Shown here piece after piece: positions 35,893 to 43,927 of a DNA stretch of 64,000 nucleotides. The DNA is from Martinezella lusitana (GTDB lineage: Bacteria; Pseudomonadota; Alphaproteobacteria; Rhizobiales; Rhizobiaceae): assembly GCF_900094565.1 (NCBI RefSeq), contig NZ_FMAF01000017.1:62001-126000 (forward strand), read 5' to 3'. The number at the start of each line of letters is the position of its first letter. The stretch's first letter is position 1. The notes below the pieces were generated by a model. The model did not search any database. It was given only the letters and a program-made list of their open reading frames with translations, and was not told the origin of the DNA. The position numbers and the translations under genes are program-made.

Positions 35893-37083
35893 TCACTTCG
35901 CCTTTTGTTGTGCGGCATGGTCGGCGGTGACCGCGACGATGAGCAATGCGCCGGTGATGATCATCTGGTAGAAGGTATCAACGCCCGCCAGGCTAAGCCC
36001 ATTTGTGATGCTTGCCATCAGAAGGGCCCCCAGAACTGCGCCAACGACGCGACCTTCACCGCCGAACAAGCTCGTGCCTCCGATGATCGCCGCACTGATG
36101 GCGCTCATGTTCACGAAGAGTCCGACGCCGGGAGGGCCGGCATCCAGCCTGGACGTTTGGACGATAGCCGCTAGCGCAGACAGTGCGCCCATCAGGCCAA
36201 ACAGCGCCAAAATCATGGTATTCACTTTGATACCGGCGCGCTTTGCCGACACGGGGTTTCCGCCAATGGCATACACATATCGGCCAAAGCGAGTGTTCTT
36301 CGCGGCATATTCCATAGAGAAGACGATGATCAGCAGTAGTGCCAATGGATAGGGAATTCCTTGGGTCCAAGCAAATACCCAGATGGACATGCCGGCCGCT
36401 AAAAGCGTCAAGCCGAGAACCGCGATGCTAACTGGGCGCAAAGTGCGCTTCTGCGGCCCGAGGAAACCTGTGTATGTCCGCAGCCACGTGAACACATAAA
36501 GCGCGCTAAGTGTCAAGATGGCGGTCAGACTGATCCAGCTGGGAAATTCCCCATTGCCGATTTGATAAAAGGTGTCGCCGGCGCCTGACAGGGTTTCCGC
36601 CCCTGAGACAACGTAGGCCAATCCCCTTAGCCAGGAGAATCCGGCCAACGTGATAATGAACGACGGAATGCCGAGTTTTACGCGCAAGGAACCCTGAAGT
36701 AAGCCAATGGCGATACCCACAACGATAACCAGCAAGATGGTTGTGATCGCATCTAATCCATGTTTCTGCATCAACTGCATGGACAAGACACCACATAGAG
36801 CGAGCAATGATCCGACGGACAGATCAATCTCGCGCGCAACGAGAAGCCATGTCAGTCCTGCGGCCATCAAAGCGGTGATCGTAGCCTGGACGGCTAGATT
36901 AGAAAGGTTACGCGGGCTTATGAAGACACCGGTCCACGCGTGGAAGCCAATCCAAATTGCCACGGTGGCAGCGACAAGGACGATAAGCCGCCACTCGGCG
37001 CGCTCGGCCTCTCTGGATTGCTTTTGTGCTTCGGGTAGAGCTGACGAAGGCTCTGCCACGCCTGCAGTAGAATTTGTTCCCAT
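35893..37083 (-). CDS. Ribose/xylose-type ABC importer permease (XylH-like)
   Basis: A 396-residue membrane protein with about ten hydrophobic segments, starting with LIVLVAATVAIWIGFHAW. Motifs of the RbsC/XylH family are visible: TWLLVAREIDLSVGSLLAL, IPSFIITLAGFSWLRG and AIGGNPVSAKRAGIKV. The length fits XylH better than RbsC (about 320 residues). GGAGATAGAATAAA lies before the ATG. Two LacI-type operator sites lie 130-290 bases upstream, separated from the binding-protein gene by a strong terminator, so this gene probably begins its own transcript with the ATPase, hyuA and hyuB. Confidence 0.93.
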   Translation of the reverse strand: MGTNSTAGVAEPSSALPEAQKQSREAERAEWRLIVLVAATVAIWIGFHAWTGVFISPRNLSNLAVQATITALMAAGLTWLLVAREIDLSVGSLLALCGVLSMQLMQKHGLDAITTILLVIVVGIAIGLLQGSLRVKLGIPSFIITLAGFSWLRGLAYVVSGAETLSGAGDTFYQIGNGEFPSWISLTAILTLSALYVFTWLRTYTGFLGPQKRTLRPVSIAVLGLTLLAAGMSIWVFAWTQGIPYPLALLLIIVFSMEYAAKNTRFGRYVYAIGGNPVSAKRAGIKVNTMILALFGLMGALSALAAIVQTSRLDAGPPGVGLFVNMSAISAAIIGGTSLFGGEGRVVGAVLGALLMASITNGLSLAGVDTFYQMIITGALLIVAVTADHAAQQKAK

Positions 37084-37212
37084 TTTATTCTATCTCCGGT
37101 CAAAACGGGCAAACAGCCGCCGTCGCCGCGAGCGCAAGCTATGCGGCAGCACGATTGATTGCGATTTCCAGTCGGAAGGTCGAAACGGCTTCTGCCGCGT
37201 TCCCTTTATTTT

Positions 37213-37226
37213 TTGTAACGTTAAAG
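37213..37226. promoter_or_regulatory. Candidate LacI operator, site 1
   Basis: TTGTAACGTTAAAG with the palindromic core AACGTT at 37217-37222, about 130 bases upstream of the permease start. The same core with the same flanks (T/C-TTTAACGTTA-C/A-AA) recurs at three other places around the transporter and regulator genes. Confidence 0.75.
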
Positions 37227-37357
37227 TAAATGACAATGCAGCAGCTTGTCAATACACAGCGGGGCAATTCGCATTAGGTATATTGTTTATGAATCAGTTA
37301 CTTAGGTAAATCGCCCGGTTTTTTTCTAACCGCCCGATTTATAGCGGATCAAAAAGC

Positions 37358-37371
37358 TTTAACGTTACAAG
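37358..37371. promoter_or_regulatory. Candidate LacI operator, site 2
   Basis: TTTAACGTTACAAG with core AACGTT at 37361-37366. It is centred 144 bases from site 1, a distance that allows DNA looping, and lies between site 1 and the terminator behind the binding-protein gene. Confidence 0.75.
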
Positions 37372-37399
37372 TGCGTGTCTTTGACCGATCCTCTACCAC

Positions 37400-37435
37400 A
37401 AAAAAGCCACCCGTTTTTCAACGGGTGGCTTTTTT
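37400..37435. terminator. Bidirectional intrinsic terminator after the sugar-binding-protein gene
   Basis: A perfect 10-bp stem (GCCACCCGTT at 37406-37415 and AACGGGTGGC at 37420-37429) with loop TTTC is flanked by six A and six T residues, so it has a U-run on either strand. It lies 17 bases past the stop of the binding-protein gene. It should make that gene largely monocistronic and separate it from the permease gene. This is the clearest terminator in the window. Confidence 0.93.
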
Positions 37436-37451
37436 GGGGAGGCAGTTTTCG

Positions 37452-38543
37452 TTAAAGAAGGGCCTCTGCGCCTTTGGGCCATTTTTCCTTTGGAACGCCT
37501 TCCAAGACGGCCTTGGCGTCGACGTAGACCGGGCTGTACTTTTTCAAGTATTCGACCATATTTTCGCGGGTGATGTCGCGGTCTTCGACCGGCATATAAG
37601 GGATAGTGACCCCATTGCCGGCGTCGTAGGTTTGCGTAATACCCAGATCTTGCCCCTTGGCTAGTTTGACGGCAAGTTCGCCGGCGATCGTTCCCATCTG
37701 GTCGAAAAGAGTAAAGCTTGATAGCGCCATGTTACCCAACAGAATGTGTCGGCAACCCTCGACCGTGGCATCTTGGCCAGTCACAAAGACCTTCCCCGCT
37801 AATCCCGCCTTCTGCAGCGCACCAATAACACCTCCAGCCATGCCGTCATTGTTGCAAAGGAACCCTGCGACATCGTTATTCGTCGACGTCAGACAATCTT
37901 CCGCCTGACGGCGCGCAGCATCTGGATCCCACCCATCGTGGAAAAGGTGGCTGACAATCTTCAATTGACCCTTGTCGATCAGGGGCTGCAGGATATCGTA
38001 GTATCCCTTGGTGATTTCCTCTGCCACCGTGTTGCCAGCCTGGCCGGACACAATAATCCAATTGCCCTTGAGCACACCGGCCGCCAACGCGGCGTTAGCA
38101 GCTTTTTGACCCACTCCACGGTTATTTCTCGCGACATAGACATCGACATCCTTTGATGGAATCGCGGTGTTGTAAGCGATCACAGGTACGCCCGCGCGCT
38201 TTGCCTTGCGCGCCATGTTGACGCCCGCTTCAGCCACGACAGCAACAATCGCAAGGGCGTCTACGCCCACGGTTAAAAGGTTCTCAACATCGGATAGCTG
38301 CTGTTCGACTTTAAAATCCGCCTGGTTGGTGATCGGTTTGAAGCCACCGGCCGACACCGCTTTTTCAAAGCTCGGGCGATCGAGATTCTTCCACCGCGGA
38401 ACCGTATATGTCTCCATGGCAAAACCGATGTTCCCGCTCCCCTTGGCGAAAACTACGCCGGCGCCACCAAATGCAGTTACAGCAGCAATGCCCGCAGTAA
38501 CGCCCATAAACCCACGCCTAGTGGTCTTCAGTTCATTTTTCAT
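37452..38543 (-). CDS. Sugar-type ABC importer periplasmic binding protein (XylF/RbsB family)
   Basis: A 363-residue type I periplasmic binding protein. The N-terminus carries a twin-arginine-type signal (TTRRGFMGVTAGIAAVTAF) with a likely cleavage after VFA. The binding-fold segments include VDALAIVAVVAEAGV, the hinge region DVAGFLCNNDGMAGGVIGAL and VFVTGQDATVEGC. The start has GGGGAACGAGC before the ATG. A LacI-type operator lies 29-34 bases upstream of the start, overlapping the likely promoter. The ligand is unknown; the hydantoinase genes in the same unit suggest it may not be a simple sugar. Confidence 0.93.
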   Translation of the reverse strand: MKNELKTTRRGFMGVTAGIAAVTAFGGAGVVFAKGSGNIGFAMETYTVPRWKNLDRPSFEKAVSAGGFKPITNQADFKVEQQLSDVENLLTVGVDALAIVAVVAEAGVNMARKAKRAGVPVIAYNTAIPSKDVDVYVARNNRGVGQKAANAALAAGVLKGNWIIVSGQAGNTVAEEITKGYYDILQPLIDKGQLKIVSHLFHDGWDPDAARRQAEDCLTSTNNDVAGFLCNNDGMAGGVIGALQKAGLAGKVFVTGQDATVEGCRHILLGNMALSSFTLFDQMGTIAGELAVKLAKGQDLGITQTYDAGNGVTIPYMPVEDRDITRENMVEYLKKYSPVYVDAKAVLEGVPKEKWPKGAEALL

Positions 38544-38567
38544 GCTCGTTCCCCTTTCTTAAGTTAT

Positions 38568-38583
38568 CTTTAACGTTAAAATT
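38568..38583. promoter_or_regulatory. Candidate LacI operator, site 3
   Basis: CTTTAACGTTAAAATT, the most symmetric of the four sites (TTTAACGTTAAA is a perfect 12-bp palindrome). It lies 25-40 bases upstream of the binding-protein start, where a repressor would block transcription directly. Confidence 0.82.
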
Positions 38584-38723
38584 AAGATCGACCGACGCAA
38601 TCTGTCAAGGGGCACGGGCTGCATCTGTCAAAGAAATTTATTATTCTTCCGTTTCAATTAGATAACATCATTCCTCAGATCAAACTCAGCTGCCAAGACG
38701 GTTGCATGGACCGAAGCAAGCCA

Positions 38724-38736
38724 TTTAACGTTACAA
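38724..38736. promoter_or_regulatory. Candidate LacI operator, site 4
   Basis: TTTAACGTTACAA with core AACGTT at 38727-38732, about 120 bases upstream of the lacI-family gene. It is centred 155 bases from site 3, similar to the spacing between sites 1 and 2. It suggests autoregulation of the regulator gene. Confidence 0.75.
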
Positions 38737-38766
38737 TCTGTTCGCGCGTTAATTCGAGCACGGTTC

Positions 38767-38787
38767 CTAGGTGCTAGGTGCTAGGTG
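38767..38787 (+). repeat. Triplicated 7-bp tandem repeat upstream of the LacI-type gene
   Basis: CTAGGTG occurs three times in a row (38767-38787), continuing partly as CTGC. It lies between operator site 4 and the regulator start. Copy-number change here would alter promoter or leader spacing in 7-bp steps. Confidence 0.8.
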
Positions 38788-38852
38788 CTGCATTGCAGCG
38801 CGGCCAGATTTTTGTGTAAAGATAAATGTAGAAATTCATTCAGGATGCAGCA

Positions 38853-39863
38853 GTGCCCCGTCGCAAAAAGCAAGAAGTAACGCTGAAGGATGTCGCGGCC
38901 GCGGCCGGTGTTTCCGTGATGAGCGTCTCAAACGTCGTAAACGAGCGCTGGGATCTTGTGAGCGATCGGACGCGTGCAGTGATAGAAAAGGAGATCAAAC
39001 GCCTCCAATATCAGCCCCAAATGGCAGGCCGCTCCCTGAGAACCGGAAAAACCAACACACTTGGCCTGGTGGTTCTTCAAGGAGAAGACGGCGTGCGTCC
39101 TAACCGGCGAGCGCAAGCAATCATCGCCGGATTTTTAGAATCGACCGCAGGGCACGGATATACCGTAAGCCATATCTTCAGGCGGCACACCACAATTGAG
39201 ACGGCTATCGCATCCCTATCCCAGCGGGTCGATGGCATCGCTATGCTGATCGACCAGAGTATCGAAGTGCGCAAGAAGGATGTGGCGATACTTTCATCCT
39301 TTGGCATTCCCATCGTTGAATTGGAAGGGTTAAGACTCGTCGAGTTGGAGGATGCGTGCTCGGTTTATGAAAGAGCAGATATGCAGATAAATGCACTGGC
39401 AACATCGCTCTCAAAATCATTGCCAGGCAATGTATACTTTCTGAATGGCAAAGAGCACAACGAGCACGCCGTGCGCCGTTATAGGTTGCTGAAAGCTAAC
39501 CCGAGTTTACGCCACTTCCATTTTCATAATACGCAGCTCAGATCCTATCTTGATGTTGATTTGGATAAAACGGCAGCGATTTTCGTCTCGAACGAAACAG
39601 ATTACTGCGACCTGGTCATCGCGTTCGCGTCAAGCGCACAAAGCCGACTGATATCAAAGATAATATGTCTCGATACCGATGTAAATTCGGCTGGAATTGA
39701 TCGCCAATCAACTATTCCCGGCTTTCAAACTGTGGCATTTCGCGTTGGAAACGTTGGAGGGAACGCCCTTATCGCCCGGCTACCATCGACGACATTCACC
39801 TATCGCCAAATCGGTGTCGATTGCGGGGTCATCTTGCCTGTGCCTAACAAACCAGAAAAATAA
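38853..39863 (+). CDS. LacI-family transcriptional repressor
   Basis: A 336-residue regulator. The DNA-binding domain is at residues 9-60 (TLKDVAAAAGVSVMSVSNVVNE, then LQYQPQMAGRSLRTG hinge region). The ligand-binding domain follows (NTLGLVVLQG onward). The start is GTG at 38853 with AGGA upstream; the N-terminus MPRRKKQ is basic. It is divergent from the binding-protein gene, with two AACGTT operators between. The effector is probably the transporter substrate or a derivative. The effector domain is somewhat divergent from RbsR/XylR types, so the substrate cannot be inferred from it. Confidence 0.93.
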   Translation: MPRRKKQEVTLKDVAAAAGVSVMSVSNVVNERWDLVSDRTRAVIEKEIKRLQYQPQMAGRSLRTGKTNTLGLVVLQGEDGVRPNRRAQAIIAGFLESTAGHGYTVSHIFRRHTTIETAIASLSQRVDGIAMLIDQSIEVRKKDVAILSSFGIPIVELEGLRLVELEDACSVYERADMQINALATSLSKSLPGNVYFLNGKEHNEHAVRRYRLLKANPSLRHFHFHNTQLRSYLDVDLDKTAAIFVSNETDYCDLVIAFASSAQSRLISKIICLDTDVNSAGIDRQSTIPGFQTVAFRVGNVGGNALIARLPSTTFTYRQIGVDCGVILPVPNKPEK

Positions 39864-39948
39864 ACTATACCAAATTATTCCGCACCTAACCAAAACCGGC
39901 TCCACGGAGAGAGGTGGCTCGTTTGTCTGAACTGTTTCGGGCTTTTTG

Positions 39949-40164
39949 CTAAGTGGATTTCCGCCTCGATTCTGCAGCCACCATCATTGGTGCCAGCGCG
40001 TTAACGTAGGCCTGATCCGGCGTCTGGCTGCCCAGGAATGAATGCGGGCGTCGGCTGTTGCGAAACGTCACGTATCGGCGGAGGCCAGAGCGTGCCTCGA
40101 TCATGGTTTTGTTGGCGTGGAGGTAGATCTCCTCCAATTTGATCGATCGCCTGAGCGCAGGCCA
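39949..40164 (-). pseudogene. C-terminal fragment of an IS3-family transposase (OrfB)
   Basis: About 70 residues read LRRSIKLEEIYLHAN, then EARSGLRRYVTFRNSRRPHS and QTPDQAYVNAL. This is the C-terminal end of IS3-family OrfB, including the region of the last catalytic Glu. The rest of the element is absent. The stop is at 39949. The fragment marks the boundary between the LacI/hydantoinase block and the G+C-rich region that follows. Confidence 0.82.
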
Positions 40165-40317
40165 CGATGCGTTCTTAAATGCATCCATCGTTCGCGGGCA
40201 TCCATTTGCCCCATAAAAAACTGTGTGTGGACATCTCTCGGACGAACGTGATTTTTCTTTGGTCAGAGAATGCGGTTAAATTCCGTCGTGTGCCCGGCCA
40301 GTTTAAGTGCAATCGCT

Positions 40318-40764
40318 CTAGATGCTGGGGTCGTGAGGGGTTTCGGTCAAGAACGCCTGACCGTCTAGGCCCCATCTCTCCTCGCAAGCGCCAATATCGC
40401 CGGATGTCTCAACGGATTGAATGACCATTTCTGGACCCCTTGCATGCATGGTGAGCATGCAAGTGCTAAACCGAGTCTTCAGCTTCATTCCCATTGTCTC
40501 GCTGACATGGACGCCATCCTGATCCTTGAACACTTCCTTCTTGTTGCTCGGACCGGCGTACAATTCCCTCTTTTGAATAAACCAGCGCAACGTTTGCCTG
40601 TCGCCGATTTTTTTCACAGTGTCAGGTGCGCCGAAGGTAGCTATGGCGTGCGCGCTCGTCATGCCAACAAAACGCGCACCAACGTCCTTTCCTGTCGACG
40701 TTGTCGAACACCCCGCCAATCCAGCCATCATCAATGCGAAGGTTAGGTTCAAGGGATTAGCCAC
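40318..40764 (-). CDS. Small putative lipoprotein of unknown function
   Basis: A 148-residue protein with a signal ending in a lipobox (MMAGLAGCSTT, Cys at residue 19). The mature part contains SAHAIATFGAPDTVKKIGDRQTLRWF, which resembles the short SmpA/BamE-like repeats of outer-membrane lipoproteins, but I would not assign the family firmly. The start is GTG at 40764 and overlaps the stop of the DegT aminotransferase gene by eight bases; the signal has few positive residues before the hydrophobic stretch. Its link to the catabolic genes upstream is unclear. Confidence 0.68.
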   Translation of the reverse strand: MANPLNLTFALMMAGLAGCSTTSTGKDVGARFVGMTSAHAIATFGAPDTVKKIGDRQTLRWFIQKRELYAGPSNKKEVFKDQDGVHVSETMGMKLKTRFSTCMLTMHARGPEMVIQSVETSGDIGACEERWGLDGQAFLTETPHDPSI

Positions 40765-42019
40765 GGCCGTACGTCCGTGCGGAATAGTGGGTGATTACCT
40801 TTTCAATCGCCGACGCGATTTGCAAGAGATGGCGCTCCTCCAAGCGATCGGTCCACCACATGCAGATCGTTTCCTTGCAGGCAAGCTCGGCCTCGGGGCA
40901 GAGACTGCTGTCGTAATCGATCTTGCGCACTCCTTTGAGCGTGAATGGCCAGCCGGAGTCGCCGAAGGTCTTGTGCTCGCGGATGACGGGGTAGCGGTAG
41001 AGCGGGATCTGGCCGGGATAGCCGATGAAACCGTCGATACCTTCGGCCGCGAGCGCCTTCATCACCTCGGTGACGGGGGCGGAGAGCTTTGTCGGATCGA
41101 GACGGAACGAGTAGAAGAAATAGACGCCGACGGTGCCTTCGAGCGGCAGAACCGGCCGCACATCGATGCCGGCCAGAAGCTCGGTAAGCCGGTCGGCGGA
41201 GGAAACGCGCGCCCCGACGAACTGTTCGAGCTTCTTCAGCTGTTCCAGGCCGACCGCCGCCTGCAATTCGGTCATGTGATAGTTCGGTGCCAGGAAAAGG
41301 TGATTGCGCCCGCCGCGCTCGCGCGGCCAGCCCTTGTCGGAGCAATGGCGAAGGCCGCGGCCAAACTTGCCGTCCTCATTGGTGATGACCATGCCGCCAT
41401 CGCCCGTCGTCATGTGCTTGGACTGCTGGAAAGAAAAGCAGGCGACATCGCCGAACGTGCCGCAGAGCTTGCCCTTGTAATAGGCGAGATGGGCCTGGGC
41501 GCAGTCCTCGATGACGACGAGCTTATGCTTTTTGGCAATCGCCATGATCGCCTCCATATCGGCCGGATGGCCGTAGACATGGGTGACCATGATCGCGCGG
41601 GTGCGCGGCGTGATGTTGGCCTCGATCGACGCCGGATCGATATTCTGCGTGACCGGATCCACATCGGCAAAAACGGGGATCGCCAGCTGCGCGATGACAG
41701 GGATAGCCGTTCCCACGTCCGTTACCGGCGAAAGGATGATCTCGTCGCCGGGCTCCGGATTGAGATAGATGACGGCAGTGTGCAGCGCCGCCGTGCCGTT
41801 GGCGACGGCGACGGCGTGCTTGACGCCATACTTGGCTGCGAAGGCCTGCTCGAACTCCGCTGTCTTCGGCCCCGTCAGGAACGAGAGGCGTCCCGACTTG
41901 ATGACCTCTGTCAGCGCTTCGATCTCCTCCTGGCCAAAGGTGCGGCCCGAGGTGTCGCGGAAGCTCGGCAGCGTGCCGTCGATCGCGCGCGGTCCGCCAT
42001 TGATTGCCAGATCCTGCAT
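40757..42019 (-). CDS. DegT/DnrJ/EryC1/StrS-family aminotransferase
   Basis: A 420-residue PLP enzyme of the sugar-aminotransferase family, which normally aminates keto sugars. The start at ATG 42019 has GGAGAG five bases upstream. The PLP Lys is in FSFQQSKHMTTGDGG near residue 203, the Asp binding the pyridine nitrogen is in VVIEDCAQAHLA, and the N-terminal GPKTAEFEQAFAAKYG and VANGTAALHTA segments are typical. In a degradation cluster it may run in the deaminating direction on an amino sugar or aminocyclitol (inference). It follows the AroE-like gene by 50 bases. Confidence 0.92.
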   Translation of the reverse strand: MQDLAINGGPRAIDGTLPSFRDTSGRTFGQEEIEALTEVIKSGRLSFLTGPKTAEFEQAFAAKYGVKHAVAVANGTAALHTAVIYLNPEPGDEIILSPVTDVGTAIPVIAQLAIPVFADVDPVTQNIDPASIEANITPRTRAIMVTHVYGHPADMEAIMAIAKKHKLVVIEDCAQAHLAYYKGKLCGTFGDVACFSFQQSKHMTTGDGGMVITNEDGKFGRGLRHCSDKGWPRERGGRNHLFLAPNYHMTELQAAVGLEQLKKLEQFVGARVSSADRLTELLAGIDVRPVLPLEGTVGVYFFYSFRLDPTKLSAPVTEVMKALAAEGIDGFIGYPGQIPLYRYPVIREHKTFGDSGWPFTLKGVRKIDYDSSLCPEAELACKETICMWWTDRLEERHLLQIASAIEKVITHYSARTYGRG

Positions 42020-42069
42020 GTCATCTCTCCGAAAATAAGAATTGAGGCCGCGCGAAGCGGCCGAGGTGG

Positions 42070-42885
42070 TCAGAGACCGAGAAAATTGGCCATCAGCTGA
42101 AGCTGGTGGTCGAGCATGTGGCGGCCCAAATGTATACGGCATCCGGTCTCGCGGGCAGCCTGCAGCAACGGCGTGATCTCCGGCTCCATAATGACTTCGG
42201 CAACCGTCATGCCCTGTTCGAGCAGCGATGCGTCGAGTGGTAGCGGATCCGTAGCATTCATGCCGAGCGTAGTGCCATTGATGACGAGGTCGTGGCCGCG
42301 CGGATCGGCGGTGCCGATCGCCACATCGAGTGCCGGATAGGCACCCTTAAGTTTTGCGGCAAGAGTCTCGATCTTTTCCACCGTGCGGTTGGCGAGCGTC
42401 AATCTCGTGATGCCTGCTTCTGCGAGGGCGAAAGCGATCGCGTTGGCGGCTCCCCCTGCCCCGACCAGATAGACGCTGCGGCCGCTCACCGCGATATCCT
42501 GATCGCCGAGGCCCTCGACGAAACCTATGCCGTCAAGCTGGTCGCCGATCAGGCGGCCATCAGGCTTGCGGCGCAGCACATTGGCAGCGCCGACGGCAAG
42601 CGCCTGCGGGCTCACCTCGTCGCAGAGCCGGATGATCGCCTGCTTGTGCGGAACGGTAACGATGGCGCCGTCGAAGCTTTTCAGAACACGCAGGCTGGCA
42701 ACGAAGCTTTCGAGATCGGCGGGCGCCACATTCAGCGGCACCATCACGGCATCCCTGCCGCGCATCATGGCAATCCGGTTGATGCCGGGAGGGGCTTTCA
42801 CATGTTCAGTCGGATGCGCGAGAATCCCGAGGACCCTGGTGCGCCCGGTAATTTCAACGATCTTGGGGTCTTCAATGATTGACAT
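42070..42885 (-). CDS. Shikimate dehydrogenase-like protein with altered substrate site
   Basis: A 271-residue member of the AroE family. The catalytic Lys (K81 in VTVPHK) and Asp (D118 in LDGIGF) are present, and the NADP-binding loop is VGAGGAANAIAFAL at residues 141-154. The shikimate-carboxylate site is changed: the canonical HSKSP is HVKAP here (V29, A31), so both Ser ligands are lost, and the usual NTD before GxG is QLD. It therefore probably acts on a different hydroxy or keto compound. It lies between the DapA-like and DegT genes in one minus-strand unit (12 and 50 base gaps). Confidence 0.88.
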   Translation of the reverse strand: MSIIEDPKIVEITGRTRVLGILAHPTEHVKAPPGINRIAMMRGRDAVMVPLNVAPADLESFVASLRVLKSFDGAIVTVPHKQAIIRLCDEVSPQALAVGAANVLRRKPDGRLIGDQLDGIGFVEGLGDQDIAVSGRSVYLVGAGGAANAIAFALAEAGITRLTLANRTVEKIETLAAKLKGAYPALDVAIGTADPRGHDLVINGTTLGMNATDPLPLDASLLEQGMTVAEVIMEPEITPLLQAARETGCRIHLGRHMLDHQLQLMANFLGL

Positions 42886-42897
42886 AGTGTTGCGTCC

Positions 42898-43821
42898 TCA
42901 CTTGCCCCAGGAGAGTGCCAGCGGATTGACATTCTGCGCAAGCTCCAGGAGCCCCGCCCGGCTTGCCGGGTGCAGCGGCTCAAGCGGATGGCGGACATGA
43001 TCGGACTTGATGACGCCGCCTTCCATCATGACCGTCTTGGCGGCCCTGAGCCCGCATTGGCGGTTCTCGTAATTGATCAGCGGCAGGATATGCTCATAGG
43101 CCTTTGCCGCCTGCTGGCGATCGCCTGCCTTGTGATGCTCGATGACGGGGCGGATCAGATCCGGCAGCATGGCGCTCGACATGACACCGGTGGCGCCGGC
43201 ATCGAGGTCGGCCATCAGCGTGATCGCCTCTTCGCCATCGAACGGGCCTTCGATCGTCTCGCCGCCAAGCTCGATGAGCTTGCGCAACTTGGCTGCGGTG
43301 CCGGCCACCTCGATCTTGAAGTAGCGAACGAGTGGTAGATCGCGCGCGATACGCGCCATGAAATCGGTCGACAGCCCAACACCGCTGAGCGGTGCATCCT
43401 GGATCATGATCGGAATGCCCGCAGCATCCGCGACTTGGGCGAAATGCTCGCGGATCGATGGCTCATCGAGCTTGATGCCTGCCCCATGGTAGGGTGGCAT
43501 CAGCATGATCAATTTTGCACCGCGCTCAGACGCGTGCCGTGCGCGCGATGCAGCGATCCGGGTGCTGAAGTGACTGCAAGTGACCATAACGGGCACGCGG
43601 CCTGCGACATGGGCAAGGCTGAGCTCGGTCAGCTGAAGGCGCTCCTCGTCCGACAACAGGAACTGCTCGGAATAATTGGCTAGAATGCAAATACCATCGA
43701 CGCCCTGGTCGATCATGCAATCGAGTACGCGGCGCTGACCGCCGAGATCTATATCTCCCGCGTCGGTGAAAGGCGTCGGTGCCACCGGGAAAAGCCCGGA
43801 ATAGTGTCTATCACTCGCCAT
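42898..43821 (-). CDS. DapA-family aldolase/dehydratase (second copy)
   Basis: A 307-residue protein of the dihydrodipicolinate synthase superfamily. The Schiff-base Lys is probably in VRYFKIEVAG, and the loop normally GTTGE is ILANYSEQF, unlike true DapA. IMIQDAPLSGVGL replaces the usual VYNxP segment, so the catalytic Tyr position differs. Family members of this branch act as 2-keto-3-deoxy-acid dehydratases or aldolases. It is the first gene of the minus-strand unit and divergent from the UxaA-like gene, which would make 2-keto-3-deoxy acids as its substrate. Confidence 0.86.
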   Translation of the reverse strand: MASDRHYSGLFPVAPTPFTDAGDIDLGGQRRVLDCMIDQGVDGICILANYSEQFLLSDEERLQLTELSLAHVAGRVPVMVTCSHFSTRIAASRARHASERGAKLIMLMPPYHGAGIKLDEPSIREHFAQVADAAGIPIMIQDAPLSGVGLSTDFMARIARDLPLVRYFKIEVAGTAAKLRKLIELGGETIEGPFDGEEAITLMADLDAGATGVMSSAMLPDLIRPVIEHHKAGDRQQAAKAYEHILPLINYENRQCGLRAAKTVMMEGGVIKSDHVRHPLEPLHPASRAGLLELAQNVNPLALSWGK

Positions 43822-43854
43822 TTTTGGAAATGCCCCGCAAATTTTTCTCGTAGC

Positions 43855-43870
43855 TCAAGTCTTTACTTGA
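43855..43870. promoter_or_regulatory. Candidate operator between divergent dapA-like and uxaA-like genes
   Basis: A perfect inverted repeat TCAAGT-CTTT-ACTTGA lies in the 106-bp divergent intergenic region. It fits the size of GntR/FCD operators. Control by the GntR protein encoded directly after the UxaA-like gene is the simplest reading, but it is inference. Confidence 0.6.
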
Positions 43871-43927
43871 CTTCCGGAGGTCTATCACGAATGATTTTTG
43901 CACGCAATACTCATTTGGGAGATATCG

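Noticed and set aside
40619..42100. Plus-strand open frame of 493 codons opposite the DegT aminotransferase gene
   Set aside because: It is the antisense shadow of a G+C-rich gene: no domain, an Arg/Asp/Leu-rich composition, and the minus strand encodes a clear PLP enzyme with its catalytic Lys.
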